NCBI GenBank assembly: GCA_013289165.1 | Contig: JABDAL010000007.1 | Span: 1-56,028 of the forward strand | Origin: Bacteroidota bacterium | GTDB taxonomy: Bacteria > Bacteroidota > Bacteroidia > JABEUT01 | Length of the DNA: 56,028 nt | Reading direction: 5' to 3' | In this document: piece after piece, positions 16,702-25,907 of the stretch | Numbering within the stretch: position 1 is the stretch's first letter | Layout of the letters: the number at the start of each line of letters is the position of its first letter | Notes under the pieces: model-generated | Databases searched by the model: none | What the model was told of the DNA's origin: nothing | The model's input: the letters and a program-made list of their open reading frames with translations, nothing else | Position numbers and translations under genes: made by a program

Positions 16702-17880
16702 ATGGAACAAGTCGCTCCAAAAAATATCGCAATTCTCGGCTCCACAGGCTCCATAGGTACACAGACCCTGGATATTGTACGGGCTAATCCCGGTAAGTTG
16801 CAGGTAGAGGTGCTTAGTGCACAAAGCAACGCCGACTTATTAGTTCAGCAGGCAATTGAATTTTCCCCCAATGCGGTTGTTATAGCTGAAGAGGAGAGAT
16901 ATGTATATGTAAAAGATGCTTTGCAGGAATATGATATAAAAGTATTTGCAGGAGCTGATGCCCTTTGCCAGGTGGTACAAATGGAAAGTATTGATATGGT
17001 GTTGGCAGCTATTGTAGGTTTTGCAGGATTGCGCTCCACCATTGCAGCCATTGAAGCGGGAAAACAAATTGCACTTGCGAATAAAGAAACACTTGTTGTT
17101 GCCGGGGCGTTAGTTACTGAAATGGCTAAAGCAAAGGGGGTGAATATCTACCCGGTCGATTCGGAGCATTCCGCTATATTCCAATGCCTGGCAGGGGAGT
17201 TTCACAATAAAATTGAAAAGCTTATACTTACTGCATCAGGCGGGCCTTTCCGTGGAAAGGACAAATTTTTTCTAGAAGGGGTTAAAAAAGAAGATGCCCT
17301 TAAGCATCCTAACTGGAGCATGGGTGCTAAAATTACCATTGACTCTGCAACCCTTATGAACAAAGGGCTTGAAATAATTGAAGCAGGCTGGCTTTTTGCC
17401 CTTCCTCCCGAAAAGATAGAAGTTATTATACACCCCCAGTCCATTATTCATTCTATGGTGCAGTTTGAAGATGGCTCTATCAAAGCCCAAATGGGCCTCC
17501 CCGATATGAAACTGCCTATCCAATATGCACTTTTTTATCCTGACCGGGTTTCATCCAGCTTTAAGCGCTTCGACTTTGCTGCCCATCCTTCCCTCTCTTT
17601 TGAAAAAGTGGATACGGAAACATTTCCCGCCATGCTTTTAGCTTGTGAAGCCATGCGGAAGGGTGGCAATATGCCCTGTATGTTAAATGCCGCAAACGAA
17701 ATAGCAGTAAATGCTTTTTTGAAAGATGAAATCCGTTTTACGAATATTCCTGGAGTAGTTGAAAAGGTAATGCAACAAGGTACCTTTATCGCAAAGCCTT
17801 CTCTTGCCGATTATATGGAAAGCGACAAAGAGGCAAGAAGGATTGCACAAGCCCTTATTGCCCCGAAAGTGAAGGCGTAG
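16702..17880 (+). CDS. dxr: 1-deoxy-D-xylulose-5-phosphate reductoisomerase
   Basis: MEP-pathway enzyme converting DXP to MEP for isoprenoids. 392 residues with NADPH motif GSTGSIG (13-19), metal ligands Asp153 and Glu155 in PVDSEHSAIFQ, ASGGPFRG, HPNWSMGAKITIDSATLMNKGLE (residues 200 on) and NAANEIAVNAFL. A -7 box TACATTTG at 16684-16691 lies 10 bases before the ATG, so the leader is very short. Confidence 0.97.
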   Translation: MEQVAPKNIAILGSTGSIGTQTLDIVRANPGKLQVEVLSAQSNADLLVQQAIEFSPNAVVIAEEERYVYVKDALQEYDIKVFAGADALCQVVQMESIDMVLAAIVGFAGLRSTIAAIEAGKQIALANKETLVVAGALVTEMAKAKGVNIYPVDSEHSAIFQCLAGEFHNKIEKLILTASGGPFRGKDKFFLEGVKKEDALKHPNWSMGAKITIDSATLMNKGLEIIEAGWLFALPPEKIEVIIHPQSIIHSMVQFEDGSIKAQMGLPDMKLPIQYALFYPDRVSSSFKRFDFAAHPSLSFEKVDTETFPAMLLACEAMRKGGNMPCMLNAANEIAVNAFLKDEIRFTNIPGVVEKVMQQGTFIAKPSLADYMESDKEARRIAQALIAPKVKA

Positions 17881-17966
17881 GTTCGTGTTAATTTCTTTTC
17901 TCACAGTACTTACTCAAAATCATCCCAACTTATATAATTTTGGAATTCTAAGTTCGTTTCTATTTC

Positions 17967-19994
17967 ATGTTCCGCCTTTCTCCATTAAAAGCAGTTTTAC
18001 TTATTCTTTTGTCTCTCCAGGGATGGGCTGTCTTTGCCCAGCAGGATACTGCCTGTAGCAGTACAGATGATAAAAAGGCATTGGAGCTTTATCAAAAAGG
18101 GACCGACAAAAAGAAATACCAGAAAGAAGAAAGAGTAGCCTTTCTGAAACAAGCTATTGAAATGGAACCCAATTATGTTCCTGCTAATTTTGCATTAGCT
18201 GAAGAGTTTATCAAAACAGCCTATCTCAACCAAGCTCCGTTTGACCCGGCTGTTCCCTATTTTTTGACAGTAATCAATACCTGCCCCCATTACCATTCCG
18301 ACCCATATTATTATATAGGTATAGCCTGTTACGAAGCAAACAAGTACGCCGATGCCGTGACCTATCTTCAAAAATATATTGACTTTAAAGATGAGGATGT
18401 AAAGAAATTCTCCAAAAACTACGATGATTTTATTTACGATGCAAAACGGAAATTGAAAGCTGCCAAATTTTATCGTGATATATTTACCAATAAAGTACCC
18501 TTCGACCCGCACATGGTTCCGGATTTATGTACTACTTACAATGAGTATCTTGCTATTATTTCTCCCGATAATCAGCTTAGTTTATTTACACGCCAGATGC
18601 CTGTTAAGCAAAGCAGGAATTCTGCCGTGATAGCTGAAGACAATATGAAAGAATATTTCATGATAAGCCACCGCCAGGCCGATGGCACATTCGAAATAGG
18701 CTCTCCCATGGAGCCTCCCTTTAATATGGGGCTCAATGAAGGCGGACCGGCTATTACCATCGATAATAAACACTTATTCTTTACTATTTGCAAACCCTCT
18801 GCCGATGGAGGTGTCAGTTGCCAGCTTTATTATAGCGATTTTACCAATGGGGGATGGGGCGATATTAAAAACATGGGTACACAGGTTAATGACCCCTCTG
18901 CATGGAACAGCCAGCCCAGCATATCGTCCGATGGGCAAACCCTTTATTTTGCCAGCGACCGTCCGGGTGGGCTTGGCAAGTGCGATTTGTATAAAACAAC
19001 AAAGGACCCCTCCACAGGCGACTGGGGGCAGGCAGTAAACTTAGGCCCCGGTATAAATACTTCCGGAAATGAAAAAAGCCCGTTTATTCATACGGATAGC
19101 CATACCCTCTATTTTTCTTCTGACGGGTGGCCCGGAGTAGGTGGCTTTGACATTTTTTATTCCCGTATGGATTCCAATAGTAAATGGACCGAACCTAAAA
19201 ATATTGGCTACCCTATAAACTCATCCGGAGATGAAGTTGGTTTTTTTGTAAGTACCGACGGCAATACGGGCTATTTTTGTTCCAATGATCCTACCCGTAC
19301 CAATGGGCAAAATATGGGTGGATATGATATATACCAGTTTGAACTGTATAAAGAAGCCCGTCCTGAAAAGGTAGCTCTTATGACCGGAAAGATAAAAGAT
19401 AACGAGGGGAATCCACTTACCGGGGCTACAGTTACCATTACAAATGCCAAAACACATAAAACGGCAGCCGTAATAAGTGATACGGTGAATGCCTCCTTTG
19501 CTGCTGTAGTAAATGTATCGAACAAGGAAGAATATGTAGTAACTGCTACAAAAAAAGATTATGCATTTAATTCCGGCGTAATTACTACCAAAGATACTTT
19601 TAGCGGCAAGCCAGTGGATATGAGTTTCGATATGAAGGCCTTGTCATCGGGCGGGAATTATGTATTGAACAATATTTATTATCAAACCAATTCTGCGCAA
19701 TTAGAGCCTATTTCAGAGGCAGTGGTAAAAGAATTTTCCCGGTATATGAAAGCAAATCCCGCTATAAAGGTTAAAATAGCAGGATATACAGATAATGTAG
19801 GTACGGACCAGGATAACCAGGCTCTGTCTTCTGACAGGGCATATACTGTTATGCAGGCTCTCGTAAAAGAAGGTATAAAAGCCGAGCGGTTAAGTTTCCA
19901 GGGATACGGGGCCTCAAACCCCGTGGCGAGCAATGATACCGAGGAAGGGAGGCAGAAAAACCGCCGTACCGAATTCATCATTATTCAAAAGTAG
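17967..19994 (+). CDS. PorE-like OmpA family protein (TPR, WD40-like, CRD, OmpA)
   Basis: 675 residues with a signal peptide (ending VFAQQ). Domain order: TPR-like helices 35-180; WD40-like/PD40 beta-propeller about 225-470 (repeated DGQTLYFASDRPGG, TDSHTLYFSSDG, STDGNTGYFCSND); a carboxypeptidase-regulatory-like domain about 478-560 (TGKIKDNEGNPLTGATVTI); an OmpA peptidoglycan-binding domain 569-675 (IAGYTDNVG, NRRTEF). This is the architecture described for PorE, a T9SS component that ties the machine to peptidoglycan. Similar non-T9SS paralogues are common, so the role is an inference. There is no lipobox. -7 box TAATTTTG at 17935-17942. Confidence 0.85.
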   Translation: MFRLSPLKAVLLILLSLQGWAVFAQQDTACSSTDDKKALELYQKGTDKKKYQKEERVAFLKQAIEMEPNYVPANFALAEEFIKTAYLNQAPFDPAVPYFLTVINTCPHYHSDPYYYIGIACYEANKYADAVTYLQKYIDFKDEDVKKFSKNYDDFIYDAKRKLKAAKFYRDIFTNKVPFDPHMVPDLCTTYNEYLAIISPDNQLSLFTRQMPVKQSRNSAVIAEDNMKEYFMISHRQADGTFEIGSPMEPPFNMGLNEGGPAITIDNKHLFFTICKPSADGGVSCQLYYSDFTNGGWGDIKNMGTQVNDPSAWNSQPSISSDGQTLYFASDRPGGLGKCDLYKTTKDPSTGDWGQAVNLGPGINTSGNEKSPFIHTDSHTLYFSSDGWPGVGGFDIFYSRMDSNSKWTEPKNIGYPINSSGDEVGFFVSTDGNTGYFCSNDPTRTNGQNMGGYDIYQFELYKEARPEKVALMTGKIKDNEGNPLTGATVTITNAKTHKTAAVISDTVNASFAAVVNVSNKEEYVVTATKKDYAFNSGVITTKDTFSGKPVDMSFDMKALSSGGNYVLNNIYYQTNSAQLEPISEAVVKEFSRYMKANPAIKVKIAGYTDNVGTDQDNQALSSDRAYTVMQALVKEGIKAERLSFQGYGASNPVASNDTEEGRQKNRRTEFIIIQK

Positions 19995-20012
19995 ATTAAG
20001 ATTTTTTTAAAA

Positions 20013-20046
20013 AAATCCAAAATTTGTTTGGATTTAATTTTTTTTT
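20013..20046 (+). terminator. intrinsic terminator of the OmpA-family gene
   Basis: AAATCCAAA (20013-20021), loop ATTTG, TTTGGATTT (20027-20035), followed by AA and a run of ten T. The stem is perfect but AT-rich. Just upstream, GATTTTTTTAAAAAAATC (20000-20017) is a perfect palindrome, an alternative fold. The right arm overlaps the -33 element of the next promoter. Confidence 0.7.
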
Positions 20047-20055
20047 ATACTTTTG
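20027..20055 (+). promoter_or_regulatory. strong promoter of the small lipoprotein gene
   Basis: TTTG (20027-20030) and TACTTTTG (20048-20055), spacer 17 bases (21 if TTTG at 20023-20026 is used). A long T-tract lies between the boxes. It is followed by a 34-base leader. With the two flanking terminators it isolates the lipoprotein gene as its own unit. Confidence 0.65.
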
Positions 20056-20089
20056 CGCCCTATTTTAATCCATCAAACCTACACAAAAA

Positions 20090-20332
20090 ATGAAAAAATT
20101 ATTGACCTTTGCTGCCGCTGCTGGCATGTTAGCATTTATCGCATGCGGTCCTAGCGCCGAAGACAAAGCTAAAATGGAAAAGGCTAAGGCTGATTCAGCT
20201 CGTATGGCTGATTCAATGAAGGCTTCTCAAGCTGCTGCTATGATGAAGATGAAAGCTGATTCTGCAGCCATGAAAATGAAAGCTGATTCCGCTAAGAAAG
20301 CTGATTCTGCAGCTGCTGCCGGCAAGAAATAA
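20090..20332 (+). CDS. small KADSA-repeat lipoprotein
   Basis: 80 residues. Signal peptide MKKLLTFAAAAGMLAFIACG with lipobox FIAC, lipidated Cys19. The mature part is almost only Ala, Lys, Met, Asp and Ser in imperfect repeats of KADSA and MKMKADSA, strongly helical, perhaps a coiled coil. The flanking promoter and two terminators suggest a short, abundant mRNA. Size and composition recall structural lipoproteins such as Lpp, but there is no homology I can claim. Related Ala/Lys-rich small lipoproteins are frequent in Bacteroidota and unassigned. Confidence 0.8.
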   Translation: MKKLLTFAAAAGMLAFIACGPSAEDKAKMEKAKADSARMADSMKASQAAAMMKMKADSAAMKMKADSAKKADSAAAAGKK

Positions 20333-20358
20333 GCGTTAGCAGGCCATTTTATTAGAAT

Positions 20359-20398
20359 AAAAGGGAGTCCTTCAGAGGGGCATCCCTTTTTTATTTTT
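20359..20398 (+). terminator. intrinsic terminator of the small lipoprotein gene
   Basis: AAAAGGGA (20359-20366) pairs with TCCCTTTT (20383-20390), loop 16 bases, followed by TTATTTTT. Overlapping its tail, TATTTTTG at 20392-20399 could be the -7 box of the next gene (ATG at 20410). Confidence 0.8.
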
Positions 20399-20409
20399 GT
20401 AACTGAAGT

Positions 20410-21459
20410 ATGAATTCCGCGGGAATAGATAGTCCAAATGACGATACCGATCTTTACGAACACTTTTCGTTTAAAGTAGATCCGGGGCAGGAGCCTATGC
20501 GCATTGATAAATTCCTCCTGCATAAAATTGAAAATGCTACCCGTACCCGTATCCAATATGCTCTTGAAGAAGGGAATGTATTGGTAAATGGTAAAACCAG
20601 CAAGTCAAGCTATAAGGTGCGCCCTGCTGATGAAATTAGTGTAGTATTTCCCTATCCCAAGAGGGAAATTGAACTCATTCCTGAAAATATACCCCTGAAT
20701 ATTGTGTATGAAGATGCTGACCTGATGGTGGTTAATAAATCTGCCGGAATGGTGGTGCATCCGGGAGTCGGTAATTTTACCGGAACCCTTATGAATGCCC
20801 TTTTTTATTACGTGGGCAGCCTGCCCAAATCAAAGCGGCCAGGTAAAGACCCTTTTAGTGAATTGCGTCCGGGGCTTATTCACCGCATAGATAAAAACAC
20901 TTCGGGCTTATTGGTAATTGCTAAAAACGATAAGGCAATGACTAAGCTTGCCAAAGAGTTTCATGAAAAAAAGGTATTGCGAAAATATATTGCCTTAGTG
21001 TGGGGCGATTTTAAAGAGGATGAAGGAACCGTAGATGCCCACGTAGGCAGGGACCATAAGGATCGTAAAAAAATGGCCGTTTATCCAGCTGGGGGTCACG
21101 GGCGGAATGCCGTAACACACTATAAGGTACTTGAGCGGTTTCATTACGTAACCATCCTTGAATGCAGGCTCGAAACGGGACGTACCCACCAGATAAGGGT
21201 ACATATGCAATATTTAAAGCATCCTATATTCAACGATGAAGTATACGGCGGCGATAAGATATTACGCGGGCAGGTAACAGCTAAGTATGGCAAGTTTGTA
21301 GAAAACTGCTTTGATTTGCTCCCCCGCCAGGCACTTCATGCCATGTCACTTGGCTTCACACACCCCACAACAGGCAAAGCCATGTATTTTGAATCGCCCT
21401 TACCCGACGATATGCAACAGGTAATTGAAAAGTGGAGAGTGTATCATAAGCATAATTAG
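20410..21459 (+). CDS. rluD: RluA/RluD family 23S rRNA pseudouridine synthase
   Basis: 349 residues. An S4 RNA-binding domain spans about 30-95 (RIDKFLLHKIENATRTRIQ, VLVNGKTSKSSYKV). The pseudouridine synthase domain carries the catalytic Asp161 in LIHRIDKNTSGLLVIAK, then KYIALVWG, ETGRTHQIRVHM and a C-terminal LHAMSLGFTHPTTG. In E. coli RluD modifies helix 69 of 23S rRNA; the exact member (RluC, RluD or a relative) cannot be fixed from sequence alone. Positioned between two well-marked transcription units. Confidence 0.9.
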   Translation: MNSAGIDSPNDDTDLYEHFSFKVDPGQEPMRIDKFLLHKIENATRTRIQYALEEGNVLVNGKTSKSSYKVRPADEISVVFPYPKREIELIPENIPLNIVYEDADLMVVNKSAGMVVHPGVGNFTGTLMNALFYYVGSLPKSKRPGKDPFSELRPGLIHRIDKNTSGLLVIAKNDKAMTKLAKEFHEKKVLRKYIALVWGDFKEDEGTVDAHVGRDHKDRKKMAVYPAGGHGRNAVTHYKVLERFHYVTILECRLETGRTHQIRVHMQYLKHPIFNDEVYGGDKILRGQVTAKYGKFVENCFDLLPRQALHAMSLGFTHPTTGKAMYFESPLPDDMQQVIEKWRVYHKHN

Positions 21460-21520
21460 TAAGCGGTTCAAGAGTCCCATATCATAGTCCCCTCTTTTTT
21501 CTAAATTAGCACTCTCAAAA

Positions 21521-22489
21521 ATGTATGGAATGAACTTTCTTGATTTTGAAAAACCCGTTCAGGAATTACTCGAGCAGATAGACAAAGTAAAGCAGATAGG
21601 CGAGAAAGGCAAGGTAGATACCGGTGCAACTGTGAAAGATTTGGAAGGTAAAATTATAGAGGCCCGCAAGCATATAGCTGAAGGTCTAACCCCTTGGCAA
21701 ATAGTACAGTTATCACGTCACCCCGACAGGCCTTATACGCTTGACTATATAGAATATCTCACAGAGGGCACGTTCTTAGAATTGCACGGTGACCGCAACG
21801 TAAAAGACGATAAAGCCATGGTAGGTGGCTTGGGCAAATTAGATGGGAGGAGTATTATGTTTATAGGCCAACAGAAAGGAAACTCAACGAAGCTGCGCCA
21901 ATACCGCAACTTTGGGATGCCCAATCCCGAAGGTTATCGCAAGGCATTACGCCTTATGAAACTGGCAGAAAAGTTTGAGATACCCATAGTTACCTTTATT
22001 GATACTCCCGGCGCTTATCCTGGGCTGGAGGGTGAAGAACGGGGGCAGGCAGAAGCCATAGCCCGTAACCTTTATGAAATGATGCGGCTTACAGTGCCTG
22101 TTATTTGCATTATTATAGGAGAGGGAGCTTCCGGGGGTGCGCTCGGAATCGGAATAGGGGATAAAGTGCTGATGCTTGAAAATACATGGTATTCTGTAAT
22201 ATCGCCTGAATCGTGCTCCTCTATTCTTTGGAGAAGTTGGGATTTTAAAGAAAAAGCAGCGGAACAACTAAAGCTGACTCCTGATGATATGTTGCATAAC
22301 AAACTTATTGACGGAATTATAAAAGAACCTCTTGGAGGTGCGCATGTTGCTCCCCAGGAAGCTTTTGGATATGTAAAAGAAGAATTACTGAAGCAGCTTG
22401 AAAAACTAGTGAAAACCGACCCCGAGAAGAGAATCCAAAAGCGTATTGCGAAGTTCTGTGCGATGGGTGTTTTCGAAGAAAAGAAATAA
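21521..22489 (+). CDS. accA: acetyl-CoA carboxylase carboxyltransferase subunit alpha
   Basis: First step of fatty acid synthesis: transfers carboxyl from biotin to acetyl-CoA together with AccD. 322 residues with N-terminal [19 protein letters not shown], then [61 protein letters not shown] and [15 protein letters not shown], all family landmarks. A second ATG three codons later (21530, MNFLDFEKP) is equally plausible as start. The LRR gene follows after 8 bases. Confidence 0.96.
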   Translation: MYGMNFLDFEKPVQELLEQIDKVKQIGEKGKVDTGATVKDLEGKIIEARKHIAEGLTPWQIVQLSRHPDRPYTLDYIEYLTEGTFLELHGDRNVKDDKAMVGGLGKLDGRSIMFIGQQKGNSTKLRQYRNFGMPNPEGYRKALRLMKLAEKFEIPIVTFIDTPGAYPGLEGEERGQAEAIARNLYEMMRLTVPVICIIIGEGASGGALGIGIGDKVLMLENTWYSVISPESCSSILWRSWDFKEKAAEQLKLTPDDMLHNKLIDGIIKEPLGGAHVAPQEAFGYVKEELLKQLEKLVKTDPEKRIQKRIAKFCAMGVFEEKK

Positions 22490-22497
22490 TTGCCTCA

Positions 22498-23097
22498 ATG
22501 AAAGTATTTATTTTTATTATTCTCCTTTTATCCCCTTTTGCGGGATTCTCCCAACTGCTCGATTCCCTTTCACTCGACACCATGGAAGGTTATCAAAATG
22601 TGCAAGAGGCTTTGCGTGATCCGCAAAATGCTTTAAAATTGGACCTTTCCAAGAATAAACTTTCAGAAGTTCCAAAGGATATTGAAAAGTTAACCAACTT
22701 GCAATATCTTGACCTCAGCAAAAATAAAATTACCAGCATCCCCTCCTGGATTGGTGAATTGAAAGATTTGCAATTTCTGATACTTTCTAAAAACAATATA
22801 GATTCTTTACCTGACGAAATTGGTAATCTCACACATTTAAAATACCTCATTGCGGGCCGCTGCGAAAAGTTGTCCACATTGCCTCATACTATAGGAAACC
22901 TCAAAGAGCTACGCTATATTGATTTATGGGATGACAATATTTCCTCCTATCCATATGAATTGAAAAACATAAGCGGTAATTTGAAGGTTCTTGACCTTCG
23001 TGATGTATTGGTGGAAGCCGCTGCCCAGGATTTTTTGAAATCTATTCTGCCAACCACTAATATTTATTTCACACCTGTTTGTCCTTGCGAAAGATAA
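22498..23097 (+). CDS. secreted leucine-rich repeat protein
   Basis: 199 residues with a signal peptide (MKVFIFIILLLSPFAGFSQ). About five leucine-rich repeats of 23 residues follow from residue 48 on (LDLSKNKLSEVPKDIEKL, LDLSKNKITSIPSWIGEL, ILSKNNIDSLPDEIGNL, AGRCEKLSTLPHTIGNL, IDLWDDNISSYPYEL). The protein ends in a CPC motif (TPVCPCER). Probably a periplasmic or surface protein-interaction module; no enzymatic domain. It lies 8 bases after accA, so likely co-transcribed, with no clear functional link. Confidence 0.88.
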   Translation: MKVFIFIILLLSPFAGFSQLLDSLSLDTMEGYQNVQEALRDPQNALKLDLSKNKLSEVPKDIEKLTNLQYLDLSKNKITSIPSWIGELKDLQFLILSKNNIDSLPDEIGNLTHLKYLIAGRCEKLSTLPHTIGNLKELRYIDLWDDNISSYPYELKNISGNLKVLDLRDVLVEAAAQDFLKSILPTTNIYFTPVCPCER

Positions 23098-23150
23098 TTC
23101 ATCCGGTTTTCTTTCTCCATAAAACACAGAAAGCCTACTTTTGAAAATCG

Positions 23151-23798
23151 GTGAGGAAAATTCTTTGTATACTACTTTTCTGCTGCTTAGGGCTTATATC
23201 AAAGGCGCAGTTTATTGATTCCCTCCAGTCTGCTATAGAAAAAAAAGGAAGTTTTTCATTTAACGTTGATTCGCGCGACTCCTATATTGATAATAATCTG
23301 GCATACATTTTTGGTTTTAGCGTGGGTGTATGTTTTGATAAAAAAATTACCATTGGCGGAGGGATTAACATTCTTGCTTCAACCATATCTTCTATAAAAT
23401 ATACAGGAGGAGACACTTTAAAAGGCAAGCTTAAATTTTCATATATTTCCTATTTTGCAGAGTATACTATGGCTCTTACAAAGCATTGGACACTGGATTT
23501 CCCTGTATATATTGGCATTGGCAGCTCAAGTTATCAGTACACCAACAAAACAGAAATAGTTATTGCCAGCAATAAAATTATTATGCCCCTCGAGCCCCAG
23601 GTAGAGTTGGATTATAATTTTAATAAATATGTAGGGCTTTATACCCAGGTAGGATACCGGTATATGCTGGTTAATAAAACACTTTTGGGATATGATTTTA
23701 ATTCGGTTACATATTCTGTCGGAATGCTGATTGCCCCATTGCAGATATATGCCGGCCTTTTTCCTCATTCCAAATTGGCCAGAATGATAGAAGATTGA
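23151..23798 (+). CDS. outer-membrane beta-barrel protein with GTG start
   Basis: 215 residues. Signal peptide ILCILLFCCLGLISKAQ, then alternating amphipathic strands (FSVGVCFDKKITIGGGINIL, KFSYISYFAEYTMAL, WTLDFPVYIGIGSSSYQY, VELDYNFNKYVGLYTQVGY), typical of small beta-barrels. No named family. The start is GTG at 23151, only 7 bases after a perfect -7 box TACTTTTG (23136-23143), so the transcript would be leaderless. That supports this start over any downstream one. Confidence 0.75.
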   Translation: MRKILCILLFCCLGLISKAQFIDSLQSAIEKKGSFSFNVDSRDSYIDNNLAYIFGFSVGVCFDKKITIGGGINILASTISSIKYTGGDTLKGKLKFSYISYFAEYTMALTKHWTLDFPVYIGIGSSSYQYTNKTEIVIASNKIIMPLEPQVELDYNFNKYVGLYTQVGYRYMLVNKTLLGYDFNSVTYSVGMLIAPLQIYAGLFPHSKLARMIED

Positions 23799-23831
23799 TT
23801 TTCCTACATTTGCAAAAGCTGAAACAAGTTC

Positions 23832-24854
23832 ATGAACGAAAACCTAAACCCGGATAGTGAAAGCCTTTCTCCCGACGAGAAAGAAGTGGAGGCCGTATTG
23901 CGTCCACAGCATTTCAAGGAATTTACGGGGCAGGAAAAGGTAGTTGAAAACCTGCGTATTTTTGTTCAGGCGGCCAAGCAACGGGAAGAAGCGCTTGACC
24001 ATGTACTGTTACACGGTCCCCCCGGCCTAGGGAAAACAACCCTTGCCAATATTATAGCTGCAGAGTTGGAAGTAAATATCCGCATCACTTCAGGGCCTGT
24101 GCTGGAAAAACCGGGTGACCTTGCGGGGCTTCTTACTAATCTCAACAATTTTGATGTTTTATTTATTGATGAAATACATCGCTTAAGCCCGGTAGTAGAA
24201 GAGTATCTCTATTCTGCTATGGAGGACTACCGTATTGATATTATGCTCGATACCGGTCCTAATGCCCGCAGCGTTCAGCTAAAATTAAATCCTTTTACAC
24301 TTATCGGGGCTACTACTCGTTCCGGCTTGCTTACTTCTCCGCTTAGGGCACGCTTCGGCATTAATTTCCGCTTAGATTATTATCATGCTGAGTTGTTGCA
24401 AAAAATTATTGAACGCTCCTCTGCCATTCTAAACATACCTATCAGCAAAGAGGCCTCCTGGGAAATTGCCCGTCGCAGCCGTGGTACTCCCCGTATTGCA
24501 AATGCTTTATTGAGAAGGGTTCGTGACTTTGCACAAATAAAAGGAGGTGGTAGTATTGACCTCAAGATTACCCAGTATGCCCTCAAGGCGCTTAATGTAG
24601 ACGAAAACGGCTTGGATGAGATGGACAATCGCATCCTCAGTGCCATGATAGATAAATTTAAAGGCGGCCCCGTTGGAATCACCACTATTGCTATTGCAGT
24701 AGGCGAACAAGCGGGAACTATTGAAGAAGTGTATGAACCTTTCCTGATTCAGGAAGGCTACCTTATTCGTACCCCGCGCGGCCGTGAGGTTACTGACAAA
24801 ACCTATAAGCACCTCAAAAAAATGCCCAACCTGGGGACGAACAGGTTGTTCTAG
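23832..24854 (+). CDS. ruvB: Holliday junction branch migration helicase RuvB
   Basis: Hexameric AAA+ motor of the RuvABC complex. 340 residues: Walker [10 protein letters not shown] (62-70), Walker [11 protein letters not shown] (Asp111-Glu112), sensor GATTRSGLL (157-165), the arginine finger region LRARFGI, and the winged-helix domain with RTPRGREVT near the C-terminus. A TACATTTG -7 box lies at 23805-23812. Convergent with the next gene at 14 bases. Confidence 0.98.
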   Translation: MNENLNPDSESLSPDEKEVEAVLRPQHFKEFTGQEKVVENLRIFVQAAKQREEALDHVLLHGPPGLGKTTLANIIAAELEVNIRITSGPVLEKPGDLAGLLTNLNNFDVLFIDEIHRLSPVVEEYLYSAMEDYRIDIMLDTGPNARSVQLKLNPFTLIGATTRSGLLTSPLRARFGINFRLDYYHAELLQKIIERSSAILNIPISKEASWEIARRSRGTPRIANALLRRVRDFAQIKGGGSIDLKITQYALKALNVDENGLDEMDNRILSAMIDKFKGGPVGITTIAIAVGEQAGTIEEVYEPFLIQEGYLIRTPRGREVTDKTYKHLKKMPNLGTNRLF

Positions 24855-24868
24855 CTGGTTGTTCCCTT

Positions 24869-25570
24869 TTACACTCCCTTAGTCGTATACTCCAGAATGC
24901 TTTTTATATGGTCTTTGTTAGGGGCAATTAGCCCCCTATCAGTAAGGTATTTAACTGTTTCTTGTGTGATTTTTGCAAATCTAGGGATAATGAATTTTGA
25001 ATCATCATGATCGGATAAAAGTATTTCCCTCTGCTCCCATATTCCCGTATCAACGGACCACAAAACTTTTGAATAGAATAGAAAATAAATTCTAGTCAAG
25101 GTAATATCTTTGATTTTATCATTCTTGTAATTAGTATCATTTTTGGCAATTTCAATTAAATTTTCAAATGAAAGAAGAATTGAATTCAGAGTGTCCATGA
25201 TTGAATTTTTTATTTCGGAATTCCATTTAAAATTATAGATTGCTTCTAATCCTTTATATTTACCATAAACAGCATTACTAATATCATCAACTATATTATT
25301 ATATAAAATATTTATGTACTCAATATCTTGGGTTTGGCGATTTATGTGAGTTTCTTCATGTTGAAGGTTATACGTATATATTAATAAAATGAAACTAATA
25401 GCACCAAATATACCGCCCAAATAATCTCCAAACTCTTCAAATTTTGTAGCATCAATTTCATTTCTAAAATGAAATATGGGAACCTTCCACAAAAACATAA
25501 AAAGGGTTAGAAGAATAATAACAATGGCTATAACAATTAGTAAACGCGTTGTACGTGTTATTCTATCCAT
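24869..25570 (-). CDS. AbiC-like putative phage abortive infection membrane protein
   Basis: 233 residues. Two membrane spans at 9-30 and about 50-68; the second carries FGDYLGGIFGAISFILLIYT followed by a YNLQ-type helix, which is the recognisable core of the putative abortive-infection family (putAbiC, PF16872). A cytoplasmic helical domain of about 160 residues, rich in Asn, Ile and Lys, follows. The gene is visibly more AT-rich than its neighbours ruvB and accA, suggesting transfer. No partner gene is adjacent except a DUF2283 protein. The defence role is inferred from family naming only. Confidence 0.6.
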   Translation of the reverse strand: MDRITRTTRLLIVIAIVIILLTLFMFLWKVPIFHFRNEIDATKFEEFGDYLGGIFGAISFILLIYTYNLQHEETHINRQTQDIEYINILYNNIVDDISNAVYGKYKGLEAIYNFKWNSEIKNSIMDTLNSILLSFENLIEIAKNDTNYKNDKIKDITLTRIYFLFYSKVLWSVDTGIWEQREILLSDHDDSKFIIPRFAKITQETVKYLTDRGLIAPNKDHIKSILEYTTKGV

Positions 25571-25610
25571 AATGTTACTTGCTAGCCACCAAAAATAATA
25601 ATTTTGGAGA

Positions 25611-25871
25611 TCATTTTTTCAATTTCTGCTTGGCGTCTATAATGGTTACACCTATAATTTCATTGTTCTTGTAGTGAATGACAACCTCATCTTCTTTCAT
25701 TTTAACAGTATTTGTAAGCCCCGGCTTTTTAAAATGCAGGTATAAAATATCCTCATCATTATCATACGAAGTCCACGCCACTCTATAATTAAAGAAATAT
25801 GGAGACGGTGCTTTTGTTTCCTCCAACTCTTCGGTTTTCAACTCATTTTTCCAAACTAATTTCACAGGCAT
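25611..25871 (-). CDS. DUF2283-like small protein
   Basis: 86 residues. The C-terminal two thirds show the DUF2283 pattern: SYDNDEDILYLHFKKPG, an acidic strand (DEVVIHYKNNEIIGVTII) and a Lys-rich end. These are small proteins of unknown function, often near toxin-antitoxin or mobile genes. It sits 40 bases upstream of the AbiC-like gene on the same strand, so the two may be co-transcribed. Confidence 0.6.
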   Translation of the reverse strand: MPVKLVWKNELKTEELEETKAPSPYFFNYRVAWTSYDNDEDILYLHFKKPGLTNTVKMKEDEVVIHYKNNEIIGVTIIDAKQKLKK

Positions 25872-25907
25872 ATATATTTAGGTTATTTATAAAGAACAAA
25901 AATCCAA

